From Fulvivirga marina (GTDB lineage: Bacteria; Bacteroidota; Bacteroidia; Cytophagales; Cyclobacteriaceae): a DNA stretch of 64,000 nt. Below the pieces are notes generated by a model. That model was given only the letters and a program-made list of their open reading frames with translations, did no database searches and was not told the origin of the DNA. Below are positions 43,768-51,567 of the stretch, one piece after another. The translations under genes were made by a program, and so were the position numbers. Position 1 is the first letter of the stretch. Every line of letters starts with the position of its first letter. The DNA lies in contig NZ_JAEUGD010000023.1 in assembly GCF_016775155.1 (NCBI RefSeq), positions 124,001-188,000 of the forward strand. Reading direction: 5' to 3'.

Positions 43768-46126
43768 AGAAAAACAGGAGTTTGCTAAAACGCAAGTTAA
43801 CAGATGGAAACCTATTAATGTAGTGATCATTGAGGATTCCGAGGACGACTATGAGCTTATAAAAAGAAGAGTTCGGCATGAAGGATATCAGATAAATGCC
43901 ATACGGGTGGAAACTGCTGATGAATATGAGGCAGCACTTGATAAAGAGGAGTGGGATGTGATCATTAGCGATAATTCATTACCGCATTTTAATGCCAAGT
44001 CGGCTTTAGAGATCACCAGAAAAAAATATCCTCATATGCCTTTTATCATTGTGTCCGGAACCATTGGAGAAGAGGCTGCTGTAGAGGCCATGAGGTTGGG
44101 TGCTAACGATTATTTGTTGAAGAACGATATGGCCAGGTTAATGCCTGTTATTGAGCGAGAGATTAGGGATGCCGAATTGATCAAAGCTAAGAGTTTGGCA
44201 GATATGGCTTTAGAGGAAAGTCAGGAGCGTTATAGGCTACTAGCAGAGAACATTCAGGACCTTGTTTGCCTACATAGTTCGGATTCAACATACCTTTGGG
44301 TGGGCCCTTCTACGGATCGTATATTAGGGTACCACGCAGAGGAATTAATAGGTAAAAAACACCTGGATTTAATTCACCCGCAAGACCTTAAGGAAAAAAA
44401 CATTAGCCCTTTTGATCAAAAAGCAGAGGGTGAATGTAAACCCATTTCATATCGAATGAGGCGCAAAGATGGTGTATACATTTACGTTGAAACCATGGTT
44501 CAACACGTCTATGAGGAAGATCGGTTGATTAGAATTGTCAGTACTTCCCGAGACATTACAGAGCAAAAGCTTGCGCATAACCTGCTCATAGAGAGTGAGG
44601 CCAAGTATCAGGGAGTTATAGAGTCTATTGCTGAGGGACTTGTATTGTATGATGATAAAGGTCGTATTGTGACATTCAATAAGAGTGCATCGAAAATATT
44701 AAGGTCAAAAACTACCAACGCTCGTAAATTTGAGGAGGAACTTACCGACAGGTACCGCTTCTTTAAACCAAACATGGAAGTTTTTCCTTCGGATAATTTT
44801 CCCTCTAAAGTTACCCTACGAACGGGTAAACCCTGCTCGCAGATAATTATGGGAGCCAAAGACAGGGGGGACTTGATTTGGCTGTCCATCAATTCAGAGC
44901 CGTTTTTACAGCCTAATGGTCGCCTGGGTGTTGTAGTCTCATTTTCTGATATCACCGAACAAAAGTTATATGAAGATCGCGTTACGTCTGTTGCCAGAGA
45001 GTTGACAACACTTATTGATACAGCCAACGCTCCGATTTTTGGTATTGACTGGAACGGGCGTATCAATGAATGGAATCAGGTAAGTGCAAAGCTTACCGGG
45101 TATTCTAAAACGGAGGTGCTAGGTAAGAAACTGATCGATGAGTTTATTCTTGATGGATACAAAGTTGCTGTTACTGATCTGCTTAAAAATGCTCTGAGAG
45201 GTAAAGAGGTGACAAACTATGAGCTACCTATTTATACCAGAACAGGAAAAGTAGTGACAATACTATTTAATGCTGCTCCTCGAAGAAACCTCAGTTCTGA
45301 AATAATCGGAGTTATTGGTGTAGGGCAGAATATAACAGAGCTTATCGAATATCGTGAAAGATTGGAAATGAAGGTTGCTGAGCGCACCAAGGAGCTTAAC
45401 GAGGCTTTGCTAAAAGAAAAGGAACTGGTAGCACTTAAGTCAAAGTTTGTTTCCATGGCCTCTCATGAGTTTAGAACTCCCTTGTCGACCATAACCTTTG
45501 CCACCAATTTCATTAAAAGATACAAAGCAAAGCTTAGCATTGACGAAATGGAACGCAAGCTGGATAAGATTGAGGAGCAGGTGGGTCATATGACTTATCT
45601 ATTAGATGATGTCCTGCTGATAGGTAAAAGCGAATCCGGGAAAATAAGGCTGCACCGAATAGTGGTTAACATTAAAGATTTCTGTAAAAAAATTATAGAA
45701 GAGGTTACGCATAGTACCAAGAAGACACACAAGATTTTGTTTTCGATAGCTACCGAGGAAAGAGATATTGCCATAGATGAAAAACTTTTAAGGAATATAT
45801 TGATTAATCTTTTAACCAATGCCATTAAATTTTCTCCAGGAAAGGATAGAGTTCTTTTGGATGTTATATGTGCGCATGGAATGTTGAATATGCAGGTCAA
45901 GGATTGGGGAATGGGTATTGAAAGAGAGGATCAGGAAAAAATATTTGAGCCTTTTCACAGAACTAATAGTGCTGGTGCTATTCAGGGTACAGGGCTGGGG
46001 CTTTCTATTGTTAAGAAGGCTGTGGAGTTGCAAAAAGGCTCAGTGGAGATTGATAGTGAGGTTGGAAAAGGGACCAAAATAAAGATTCAGATTCCATTAG
46101 TCGATGAAAAAGATATTAGTTATTGA
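43757..46126 (+). CDS. Hybrid histidine kinase with N-terminal receiver and three PAS domains
   Basis: The protein has 789 residues and no membrane segment. The receiver domain spans about 20-140, with phosphoacceptor Asp72 in IISDNSLP. Three PAS domains follow (about 150-270, 270-395, 400-525), then HisKA with ASHEFRTPL (His570) and HATPase with LLTNAIKFSPG, DWGMGIE and GTGLGLSIVKKAV. A receiver at the N-terminus suggests it is itself driven by an upstream kinase, such as the product of 40040 or 47954. It overlaps the following receiver gene by 23 bases. Confidence 0.92.
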   Translation: MKIKEKQEFAKTQVNRWKPINVVIIEDSEDDYELIKRRVRHEGYQINAIRVETADEYEAALDKEEWDVIISDNSLPHFNAKSALEITRKKYPHMPFIIVSGTIGEEAAVEAMRLGANDYLLKNDMARLMPVIEREIRDAELIKAKSLADMALEESQERYRLLAENIQDLVCLHSSDSTYLWVGPSTDRILGYHAEELIGKKHLDLIHPQDLKEKNISPFDQKAEGECKPISYRMRRKDGVYIYVETMVQHVYEEDRLIRIVSTSRDITEQKLAHNLLIESEAKYQGVIESIAEGLVLYDDKGRIVTFNKSASKILRSKTTNARKFEEELTDRYRFFKPNMEVFPSDNFPSKVTLRTGKPCSQIIMGAKDRGDLIWLSINSEPFLQPNGRLGVVVSFSDITEQKLYEDRVTSVARELTTLIDTANAPIFGIDWNGRINEWNQVSAKLTGYSKTEVLGKKLIDEFILDGYKVAVTDLLKNALRGKEVTNYELPIYTRTGKVVTILFNAAPRRNLSSEIIGVIGVGQNITELIEYRERLEMKVAERTKELNEALLKEKELVALKSKFVSMASHEFRTPLSTITFATNFIKRYKAKLSIDEMERKLDKIEEQVGHMTYLLDDVLLIGKSESGKIRLHRIVVNIKDFCKKIIEEVTHSTKKTHKILFSIATEERDIAIDEKLLRNILINLLTNAIKFSPGKDRVLLDVICAHGMLNMQVKDWGMGIEREDQEKIFEPFHRTNSAGAIQGTGLGLSIVKKAVELQKGSVEIDSEVGKGTKIKIQIPLVDEKDISY

Positions 46127-46466
46127 TGACACGCTACACCTTCTGGAAGAAATAAGTGATTTGCTGCAAATGGAAGGATATGAGGTGATTACTGCATATG
46201 ATGCTTTTGAAGGTATGCGTAAAATTAGTACTATGAATCCTGATTTGATTATTACAGACTTATTGATGCCAGAAATGAATGGCTTTGAGTTAATTTCTAA
46301 AATAAGGTCTATAAACAAACATCAGCTTACCCCAATTATTGTACTTTCTGCTCAGGCAACTAAGGAGACAGAACAAAAGACCAAGGAATACAATGCCGAT
46401 GCTTACATAAGGAAACCCTGTACTGCAGATCAACTTATTTCGTCTATAGAAAAACTGCTTAAATAA
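46104..46466 (+). CDS. Single-domain response regulator (CheY-like)
   Basis: The protein has 120 residues. Receiver motifs are DD (8-9), Asp52 in IITDLLMPEMNG, Ser-Ala in IVLSAQA and Lys in YIRKPCT. No output domain. It overlaps the end of the hybrid kinase gene by 23 bases and precedes the NarL-type regulator by seven, so it is probably a phosphotransfer or allosteric partner within the same operon. Confidence 0.92.
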   Translation: MKKILVIDDTLHLLEEISDLLQMEGYEVITAYDAFEGMRKISTMNPDLIITDLLMPEMNGFELISKIRSINKHQLTPIIVLSAQATKETEQKTKEYNADAYIRKPCTADQLISSIEKLLK

Positions 46467-46473
46467 AATTAAA

Positions 46474-47130
46474 ATGAAACATATCCGCGTACTTTTAGTA
46501 GATGACCATGCCCTAATGAGAGAAGGTATAGCATCTATGTTAAAAAATGTAGAGTTCATTGAGGTGGTGGGCAAGGTTGAAAGTGGGGAGGAAGCCATAA
46601 ATGCCGCCCAGGAGCTATACCCTGATGTAATACTCATGGATATAATGATGAAAGGAATGACAGGTATAGAAGCTACGCGCTGGATCAAGGAGCAAAATAA
46701 TAATGTAAAGATTATACTTCTATCTGGAGAAGTGAATCAGGATTATATATCTCTAAGCGCAAAGGTTGGAGTGAATGGCTACTTGCCCAAGGATGTAAGC
46801 AGAGAGGCTTTGATAGATGCGATAAGGAAGGTTTATGGTGGAGAAAAGTATTTTAGTCCTTCCATTATGAATATTGTATTTGAACAGTTCTATAATCAAG
46901 AGGCTGATGAAAAGAAACCAGCTCAGAAAAGTAAGGAACTTACTACCAGAGAGTTTGAGGTGCTTGAGCAGGTGGCTATGGGAAAGTCTAATCAGGAAGT
47001 GGCTGATGCATTATTTATTAGTATTAAAACCGTTGAAACTCACAAAACAAACATACTTTCCAAGCTAGGACTAAAAAATACTGCTGAACTTGTAAAATAT
47101 GCCATTAAGAATAATATCATCGAACTTTAG
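46474..47130 (+). CDS. NarL/FixJ-type response regulator with LuxR helix-turn-helix
   Basis: The protein has 218 residues. The receiver has DDH (10-12) and Asp56 in ILMDIMMKGMTG. The C-terminal LuxR-type DNA-binding domain is LTTREFEVLEQVAMGKSNQE followed by ADALFISIKTVETHKTNILS. It is the only member of the 40-48.7 kb island with a DNA-binding output, so it is the likely transcriptional endpoint (inference). Confidence 0.95.
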   Translation: MKHIRVLLVDDHALMREGIASMLKNVEFIEVVGKVESGEEAINAAQELYPDVILMDIMMKGMTGIEATRWIKEQNNNVKIILLSGEVNQDYISLSAKVGVNGYLPKDVSREALIDAIRKVYGGEKYFSPSIMNIVFEQFYNQEADEKKPAQKSKELTTREFEVLEQVAMGKSNQEVADALFISIKTVETHKTNILSKLGLKNTAELVKYAIKNNIIEL

Positions 47131-47153
47131 ATTTGGCTCTAAAGTTTCAGGGT

Positions 47154-47378
47154 TTACCCTGATATACTCATTAGTGTTTTAACTACTTCCCTTAAAGTTA
47201 CCCTAGCATAGTTCAGGTTGTCTAGGCTCAAAACATTCAGCACATTGTCAAAAACTCTTTATTCCAGCTTTTCTGCCATATTGTATAAGGATACTTCTGA
47301 TTTTTCCTTTTCAGGAATTCTCTCATAAAAGCAGCCATGGTTATTGCCAAATTTGTAATACAAGATTTCGATAGCCAT
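47154..47378 (-). other. Possible small gene or remnant on the minus strand
   Basis: An ATG at 47378 opens 39 codons (MAIEILYYKFGNNHGCFYER, then IPEKEKSEVSLYNMAEKLE). After one TAA the same frame stays open for 35 further codons (RVFDNVLNVLSLDNLNYARV, then TLREVVKTLMSISG). The two together look like one helical 74-residue protein with an in-frame stop. No family recognised. Confidence 0.25.
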
Positions 47379-47910
47379 GACATTGTTTTATACATCTGTT
47401 AAATATTTTTTTAGAGCGTCGGCCTTTTTTTGTGTGATGGCTTTCCCATTTTTTAAGTCCAGCGCTCAATATCAACCTGAAGGCATAGCAGAAGAAGACA
47501 ACTCCCTTTTTAGCCTTAAAGGTATTGAAGGTTCGTGTGACACATTGGTAAATGATGTGCTAGAGCGGGAGGCTCTCGATATTTTTGAGGATGGAGGGGG
47601 TGCTGCCTTCATTTTTGGCAGCACCTATATGCTAACTGAATTAAGTAATCAAAATATTAAATTTTATAGCCCTTCTATAGATTTGGCTGAACGGGAAGGT
47701 AATGAAAAACCTCTCGTAGAGAGCCATTTCTCAGTAGGGTTAATGCCACTAATTATTATCCTGTACATCGTGGTTATATACTGGGTTCAGGAGGAAAAAG
47801 ACTTCGTTCAATTTTTTATTGAGACAAAGGCTGGGCTCCAATTGGGGTGCTGGCAAATAGTAAAAGTCTCGAAAGTACCAGCATTGAAGGTGTTAGTGCT
47901 GTTAATTTGA
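47377..47910 (+). CDS. Unrecognised protein with signal peptide and one C-terminal-half membrane helix
   Basis: The protein has 177 residues. It has a signal-like N-terminus (VKYFFRASAFFCVMAFPFF to SSAQ), then a roughly 100-residue acidic region without recognised domain, a membrane helix near 123-139 (LMPLIIILYIVVIYWV) and a short tail. The arrangement is that of the extracytoplasmic sensor half of a kinase. The next gene, 44 bases on, is a kinase that lacks any sensor region, so the two may be a split receptor or cooperate. Odd composition of the last 40 residues hints at a frameshift. Confidence 0.5.
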   Translation: MTLFYTSVKYFFRASAFFCVMAFPFFKSSAQYQPEGIAEEDNSLFSLKGIEGSCDTLVNDVLEREALDIFEDGGGAAFIFGSTYMLTELSNQNIKFYSPSIDLAEREGNEKPLVESHFSVGLMPLIIILYIVVIYWVQEEKDFVQFFIETKAGLQLGCWQIVKVSKVPALKVLVLLI

Positions 47911-47953
47911 GAGTGAGATCTGATCGAAGAAATTAACCTAAACTAAAATCAAG

Positions 47954-48685
47954 ATGGGAACAACACTAAAAATTAAGGAAATGAATCACATGCTTAACCA
48001 AGAGTTATCAGAAGCAAATTCAGTATTGGATAAATTTGTTTATAGTTGTTCTCATGATCTCAAAGGGCCTCTTGCCTCCATCAAAGGTTTGATCCGCTTG
48101 GCTGAAAAATCTACCAGAGATGATGTAACAGAAGAGTGCCTGCACCTGATCAATGAGAGTGTATTGCGTATGGATAACTTTCTAAAGTCATTAGAGTCTT
48201 ATGTTGGTAATGCCCGTAGTCCCTTTGAAAGATCGGCAATCTATTTTAATGAAACTATTGCAAAGGTATTGGACCACTACCTGGAATATGTACGTTCAAA
48301 TAAAATTAGATTTCGTGTACGTGTGAAGCAGGATCAAAAATTTGTGTCAGATCAGCTGCGCATATCCCTCATTCTTGAGCATCTCATTAAAAATGCTGTG
48401 GTGTTTCAGGATTTAAAAAAGACAGAAAAGTTTGTGGATATAGATGTGAAGGTAACTCCCAAGTATGCGACCATTGAAGTCTGTGATAATGGGGAAGGGA
48501 TTTCAAAAGAAAATATCGATGATATTTTTCAAATGTTTTACAGGTCATCTGAGTCTTCCAAGGGCTCAGGCTTGGGGCTGTATATAGTGCAAGAAGCTGT
48601 CAATAAACTTGAAGGGGAGATTTCTGTGGCTTCCTCCAAAGGTGTAGGAAGCAATTTTATAGTAAAAATACCAAACAGTTTATAA
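47954..48685 (+). CDS. Cytoplasmic histidine kinase without sensor domain
   Basis: The protein has 243 residues. A short coiled coil is followed by HisKA with SCSHDLKGPLASIKGL (His34) and HATPase with LIKNAVVF, DNGEGIS and GSGLGLYIVQEAV. No membrane helix or PAS domain is present, so input must come from another protein, perhaps the membrane protein encoded just upstream. Its stop directly abuts the start of a decayed lipoprotein gene. Confidence 0.88.
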   Translation: MGTTLKIKEMNHMLNQELSEANSVLDKFVYSCSHDLKGPLASIKGLIRLAEKSTRDDVTEECLHLINESVLRMDNFLKSLESYVGNARSPFERSAIYFNETIAKVLDHYLEYVRSNKIRFRVRVKQDQKFVSDQLRISLILEHLIKNAVVFQDLKKTEKFVDIDVKVTPKYATIEVCDNGEGISKENIDDIFQMFYRSSESSKGSGLGLYIVQEAVNKLEGEISVASSKGVGSNFIVKIPNSL

Positions 48686-49212
48686 ATGGTTTTTTGATAG
48701 CAAACACAATATTACTATTTGGGCTGTCCTTATTTTTTGCAGCCTGCAACACTCAATAGATCCCCTCTTTGAGGGCGATGTTGAAAAATTGTATAATTAA
48801 GCAAAGTGAACATGAGTCAAACAGCACCATTAAATCATTCAAAGATGATTTATTAAGCTTTCAGGCGAAGTTTGATGAGTCCGCCATTTATAAAACAAAA
48901 AAAGAAGAAAATCAGGCTGATATCAATAAGCTTCTGGGTTTTTCAAACTGCGGCAGATCATCATAAGAATAGCACACGGTTTGGTTCGAGGTGGTACAAT
49001 GAGCAATTGGAAGTAGAATAATAAATATATAACTTTATCTGACCTGAATAAATTGATTACCAGGCAGATGTGTTTGTTGTAAATCGAACATTTCGCGTGA
49101 AAGTCAATAAAAACCCGAATTGCTTGAGGATGTAAACCATATACTATTTCCTTATTTTGGAGGTGATGAGACCGCGCCCCATGATATTTGTGTGGCCGTG
49201 TATACCGATTAG
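48686..49212 (+). pseudogene. Multiply broken lipoprotein gene
   Basis: Fragments in several frames together read as one secreted lipoprotein of about 170 residues. They are a signal with lipobox LFFAACN (48694-48756), FDESAIYKTKKEENQADINK, LLGFSNCG, then NSTRFGSRWYNEQLEVE, then LFPYFGGDETAPHDICV at the end. Lesions include a probable lost T in the T6 run after the ATG at 48686, in-frame stops and at least two frameshifts. The FGGDxxAPHDI ending recalls a family of short Bacteroidetes lipoproteins that I cannot name. It follows the kinase gene without a gap. A 65-codon open piece (48769-48966) is part of it. Confidence 0.6.
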
Positions 49213-49556
49213 TAGAAGGCATCTTCAAAATGAACAATTTCCAGGGTAGAGTAATCTATGGAGATCACATCAAACTGAACATCATGACACCAATTTTTTT
49301 CATGAATGTATTGATCAGCTCCTTCAATCACTTTTTTAATCTTGATGCCATTGACTGCATCTTCAGGGTATCCAAAAGAACTATAGCTTCTGGTTTTTAC
49401 TTCCACAAAAACCAAAAGCTGTTCTTTTTTTGCGATAATATCTATTTCGGATCGTTTATAACGATAGTTCCTTTCCACTACTTCGTACCCTTTGGCCGCA
49501 AGATATTCGGAGGCCATCTGTTCTCCGTCTTTCCCCGTTTGCACTTTATTGTTCAT
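49209..49556 (-). CDS. YraN family protein (UPF0102, endonuclease-like fold)
   Basis: The protein has 115 residues from ATG 49556; the frame extends to 49616 but the added 20 residues are not family-like. The conserved core is GKDGEQMASEYLAAKGYEVV, RSEIDIIAK and VFVEVKTRS, the Holliday-junction-resolvase-like fold with Asp and Glu-x-Lys. The molecular role of the family is still unclear. It is divergent from lipB with only 50 bases between start codons. Confidence 0.93.
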   Translation of the reverse strand: MNNKVQTGKDGEQMASEYLAAKGYEVVERNYRYKRSEIDIIAKKEQLLVFVEVKTRSYSSFGYPEDAVNGIKIKKVIEGADQYIHEKNWCHDVQFDVISIDYSTLEIVHFEDAFY

Positions 49557-49606
49557 AATTTCATTACCTTTACGCGATTCAAATATAAGAGTGTTTTGAT
49601 TCGGCA

Positions 49607-50329
49607 GTGAACTCAACCATCAATAAAAAAGTACAATTCATCGATCTGGGTAGTATCGACTATAAAGAGGCCTGGGATTATCAGACAAAACTGTTTGATG
49701 AAATTGTTAGTTTAAAAATCAGCAACAGGAAACTTCCCATAGAGAAACAAGAAATAACACCAAACTACCTGATATTTTGTGAACATCCACATGTTTACAC
49801 GTTAGGAAAAAGTGGTTCTGAAGAGAACTTATTGATTGATGCCGAAGGCCTAAAAGCTAAACAAGCAACATATTACAAGATTAACCGTGGAGGGGACATT
49901 ACCTACCATGGCCCAGGGCAAATAGTCGGGTATCCTATACTTGATCTTGACAACTTCTTTACAGACATCCACAAATATCTAAGACTGTTGGAGGAAGGTA
50001 TAATTGAAACACTTGCTGAGTATGGTATCAAATCAGGTAGGATTGAAGGGTTAACAGGGGTATGGCTGGACCACGAAGAACAGGTGAACCCGCGTAAAAT
50101 ATGTGCAATGGGTGTTAAGTCAAGTCGATGGGTGACCATGCATGGGTTTGCGTTTAATATTAATACTGACCTGGATTACTTTGGCAATATAGTGCCATGT
50201 GGAATCGATGACAAAGCAGTAACTTCATTAGAAAATGAATTGGGTAGAAAGTTGGATATCAATGAGGTAAAAGCCATATTGAAGACCAAATTGGCAGGTC
50301 TGTTTGAAATGAACCTGTTTTTAGAATGA
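49607..50329 (+). CDS. lipB: Octanoyl-[acyl-carrier-protein]:protein octanoyltransferase
   Basis: The protein has 240 residues with a GTG start. Motifs are the substrate region RGGDITYHGPGQ, GVKSSRWVTMHG with Lys171 and the catalytic Cys198 in IVPCGI. It transfers octanoyl groups from ACP to lipoyl domains, the first step of lipoate synthesis. It overlaps the next gene by four bases. Confidence 0.95.
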   Translation: MNSTINKKVQFIDLGSIDYKEAWDYQTKLFDEIVSLKISNRKLPIEKQEITPNYLIFCEHPHVYTLGKSGSEENLLIDAEGLKAKQATYYKINRGGDITYHGPGQIVGYPILDLDNFFTDIHKYLRLLEEGIIETLAEYGIKSGRIEGLTGVWLDHEEQVNPRKICAMGVKSSRWVTMHGFAFNINTDLDYFGNIVPCGIDDKAVTSLENELGRKLDINEVKAILKTKLAGLFEMNLFLE

Positions 50330-50730
50330 GAAAAGATATTAAAGTACCTGAAGTTAAGAATGTAACACTAGCTGTTACCCGAGAAGTCAATAAGCTTAAT
50401 CAGGCAGAGTGGAATGTTCATCTTATCAATAGAAACGAGCATGATATAGAAAACACCTTAGTGGCTTCAACAGGCTATGGAAAGGTAGGTGATGAGCATC
50501 AAAAAACGTCAACCCTAAGGCATTTTTTAGAAACCGTACCAGCTAAAAGCACGGCATTAATAGAGCCCATAAACTCTGACATTTTCCATCTCAATAATGA
50601 GTTTTGGGTGAGCTATTATATTGATGGTAAGATATATGACAAGAAGTTTATTTTTCTTCCCGATACCATCAAAGAAGATAACCTTATTTATATAAAAGAG
50701 TTAGATATGGAAGGAGTTCTTCATTCGTAA
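50326..50730 (+). CDS. Conserved hypothetical protein, function unknown
   Basis: The protein has 134 residues, soluble, mostly beta-strand (VTLAVTREVNKLNQAEWNVH, FWVSYYIDGKIYDKKFIFLP). Related Bacteroidetes proteins are often labelled as phenylalanyl-tRNA synthetase subunit, which the sequence does not support because no synthetase motifs are present. It overlaps lipB by four bases and the exonuclease gene starts one base after its stop, so it is a firm member of this operon. Confidence 0.7.
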   Translation: MRKDIKVPEVKNVTLAVTREVNKLNQAEWNVHLINRNEHDIENTLVASTGYGKVGDEHQKTSTLRHFLETVPAKSTALIEPINSDIFHLNNEFWVSYYIDGKIYDKKFIFLPDTIKEDNLIYIKELDMEGVLHS

Positions 50731-50731
50731 T

Positions 50732-51448
50732 ATGAAAGAACTGAAGGATATTTTATTTCTTGATATAGAAACAGTCAGCATATCAGAGACCTTTGAGGAG
50801 CTGAGTGAGCGGATGAAAACGCTGTGGAGCCGTAAGGCTTCATTTCTGAAAAGAGAAGAGGGGCTTACAGAGGATGAATTTTATTTTCAGCGCGCTGGTA
50901 TCTATGCTGAGTTTGGTAAAGTAGTAAGCATCGGTATTGGTTTTTTCCACGCTGAAGAAGAGAGGCTGGAGTTGAGGCTCAAGGGGCTCTATAATGAAGA
51001 TGAAAAAGCACTTTTGGAGCATTTTAATGTTGTTTTAGGTAAAATGAGGTCTGACAACCTGAAGTTGTGCGCGCATAACGGAAGGGAGTTCGACTTTCCC
51101 TATTTAAGTAGGAGGATGCTCATTAATGGTATTTCACTGCCGTCGGTTTTGGACCTTGCTGGTAAGAAGCCCTGGGAAATAAATCATATTGATACCATGG
51201 ATATGTGGAAGTTTGGTGATTGGAAACACTATACATCTCTTGATCTTTTGGCAGCAATATTTAATATTGAGTCCAGTAAAACTGATATGAATGGCAGCGA
51301 TGTAAATCGTGTTTATTATAAAGATCGAAAACTGGAAAAGATAGCTGATTATTGCCTGCAAGATGTGGCCGTAACAGCGCAATTATATTTAAAACTAAAG
51401 AATATCGCCGCAGTACCGTTTGAGGTTACCATCACGCCAGCCAATTAG
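50732..51448 (+). CDS. DEDDy-type 3-prime to 5-prime exonuclease
   Basis: The protein has 238 residues. RNase H-like exonuclease motifs are all visible: Exo I FLDIET with Asp11 and Glu13, Exo II AHNGREFDFPYLSRR with Asp121, and Exo III YCLQD with Tyr207 and Asp211. It resembles the proofreading-type exonuclease of family B polymerases, without a polymerase. It probably degrades DNA or RNA ends. Third gene of the operon with lipB. Confidence 0.88.
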   Translation: MKELKDILFLDIETVSISETFEELSERMKTLWSRKASFLKREEGLTEDEFYFQRAGIYAEFGKVVSIGIGFFHAEEERLELRLKGLYNEDEKALLEHFNVVLGKMRSDNLKLCAHNGREFDFPYLSRRMLINGISLPSVLDLAGKKPWEINHIDTMDMWKFGDWKHYTSLDLLAAIFNIESSKTDMNGSDVNRVYYKDRKLEKIADYCLQDVAVTAQLYLKLKNIAAVPFEVTITPAN

Positions 51449-51567
51449 TCTAAAAGGCTAACTAAGAGCCCTTAATCTTGTTTTAATTTTAAACATTTAG
51501 TATTGCTAGGGCGTAATAAGCATTAATTTTAATCGCATCTTTGTTTAGATGCATGACACAATAATTT

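Noticed and set aside
49188-49610. Plus-strand frame of 140 codons
   Set aside because: It is antisense to yraN; Phe/Ile-rich translation without family motifs.
50326-50730. Phenylalanyl-tRNA synthetase subunit as a label for the 134-residue protein
   Set aside because: The sequence has none of the class II synthetase motifs and is far too short; the label common for such proteins appears to be a propagated error.
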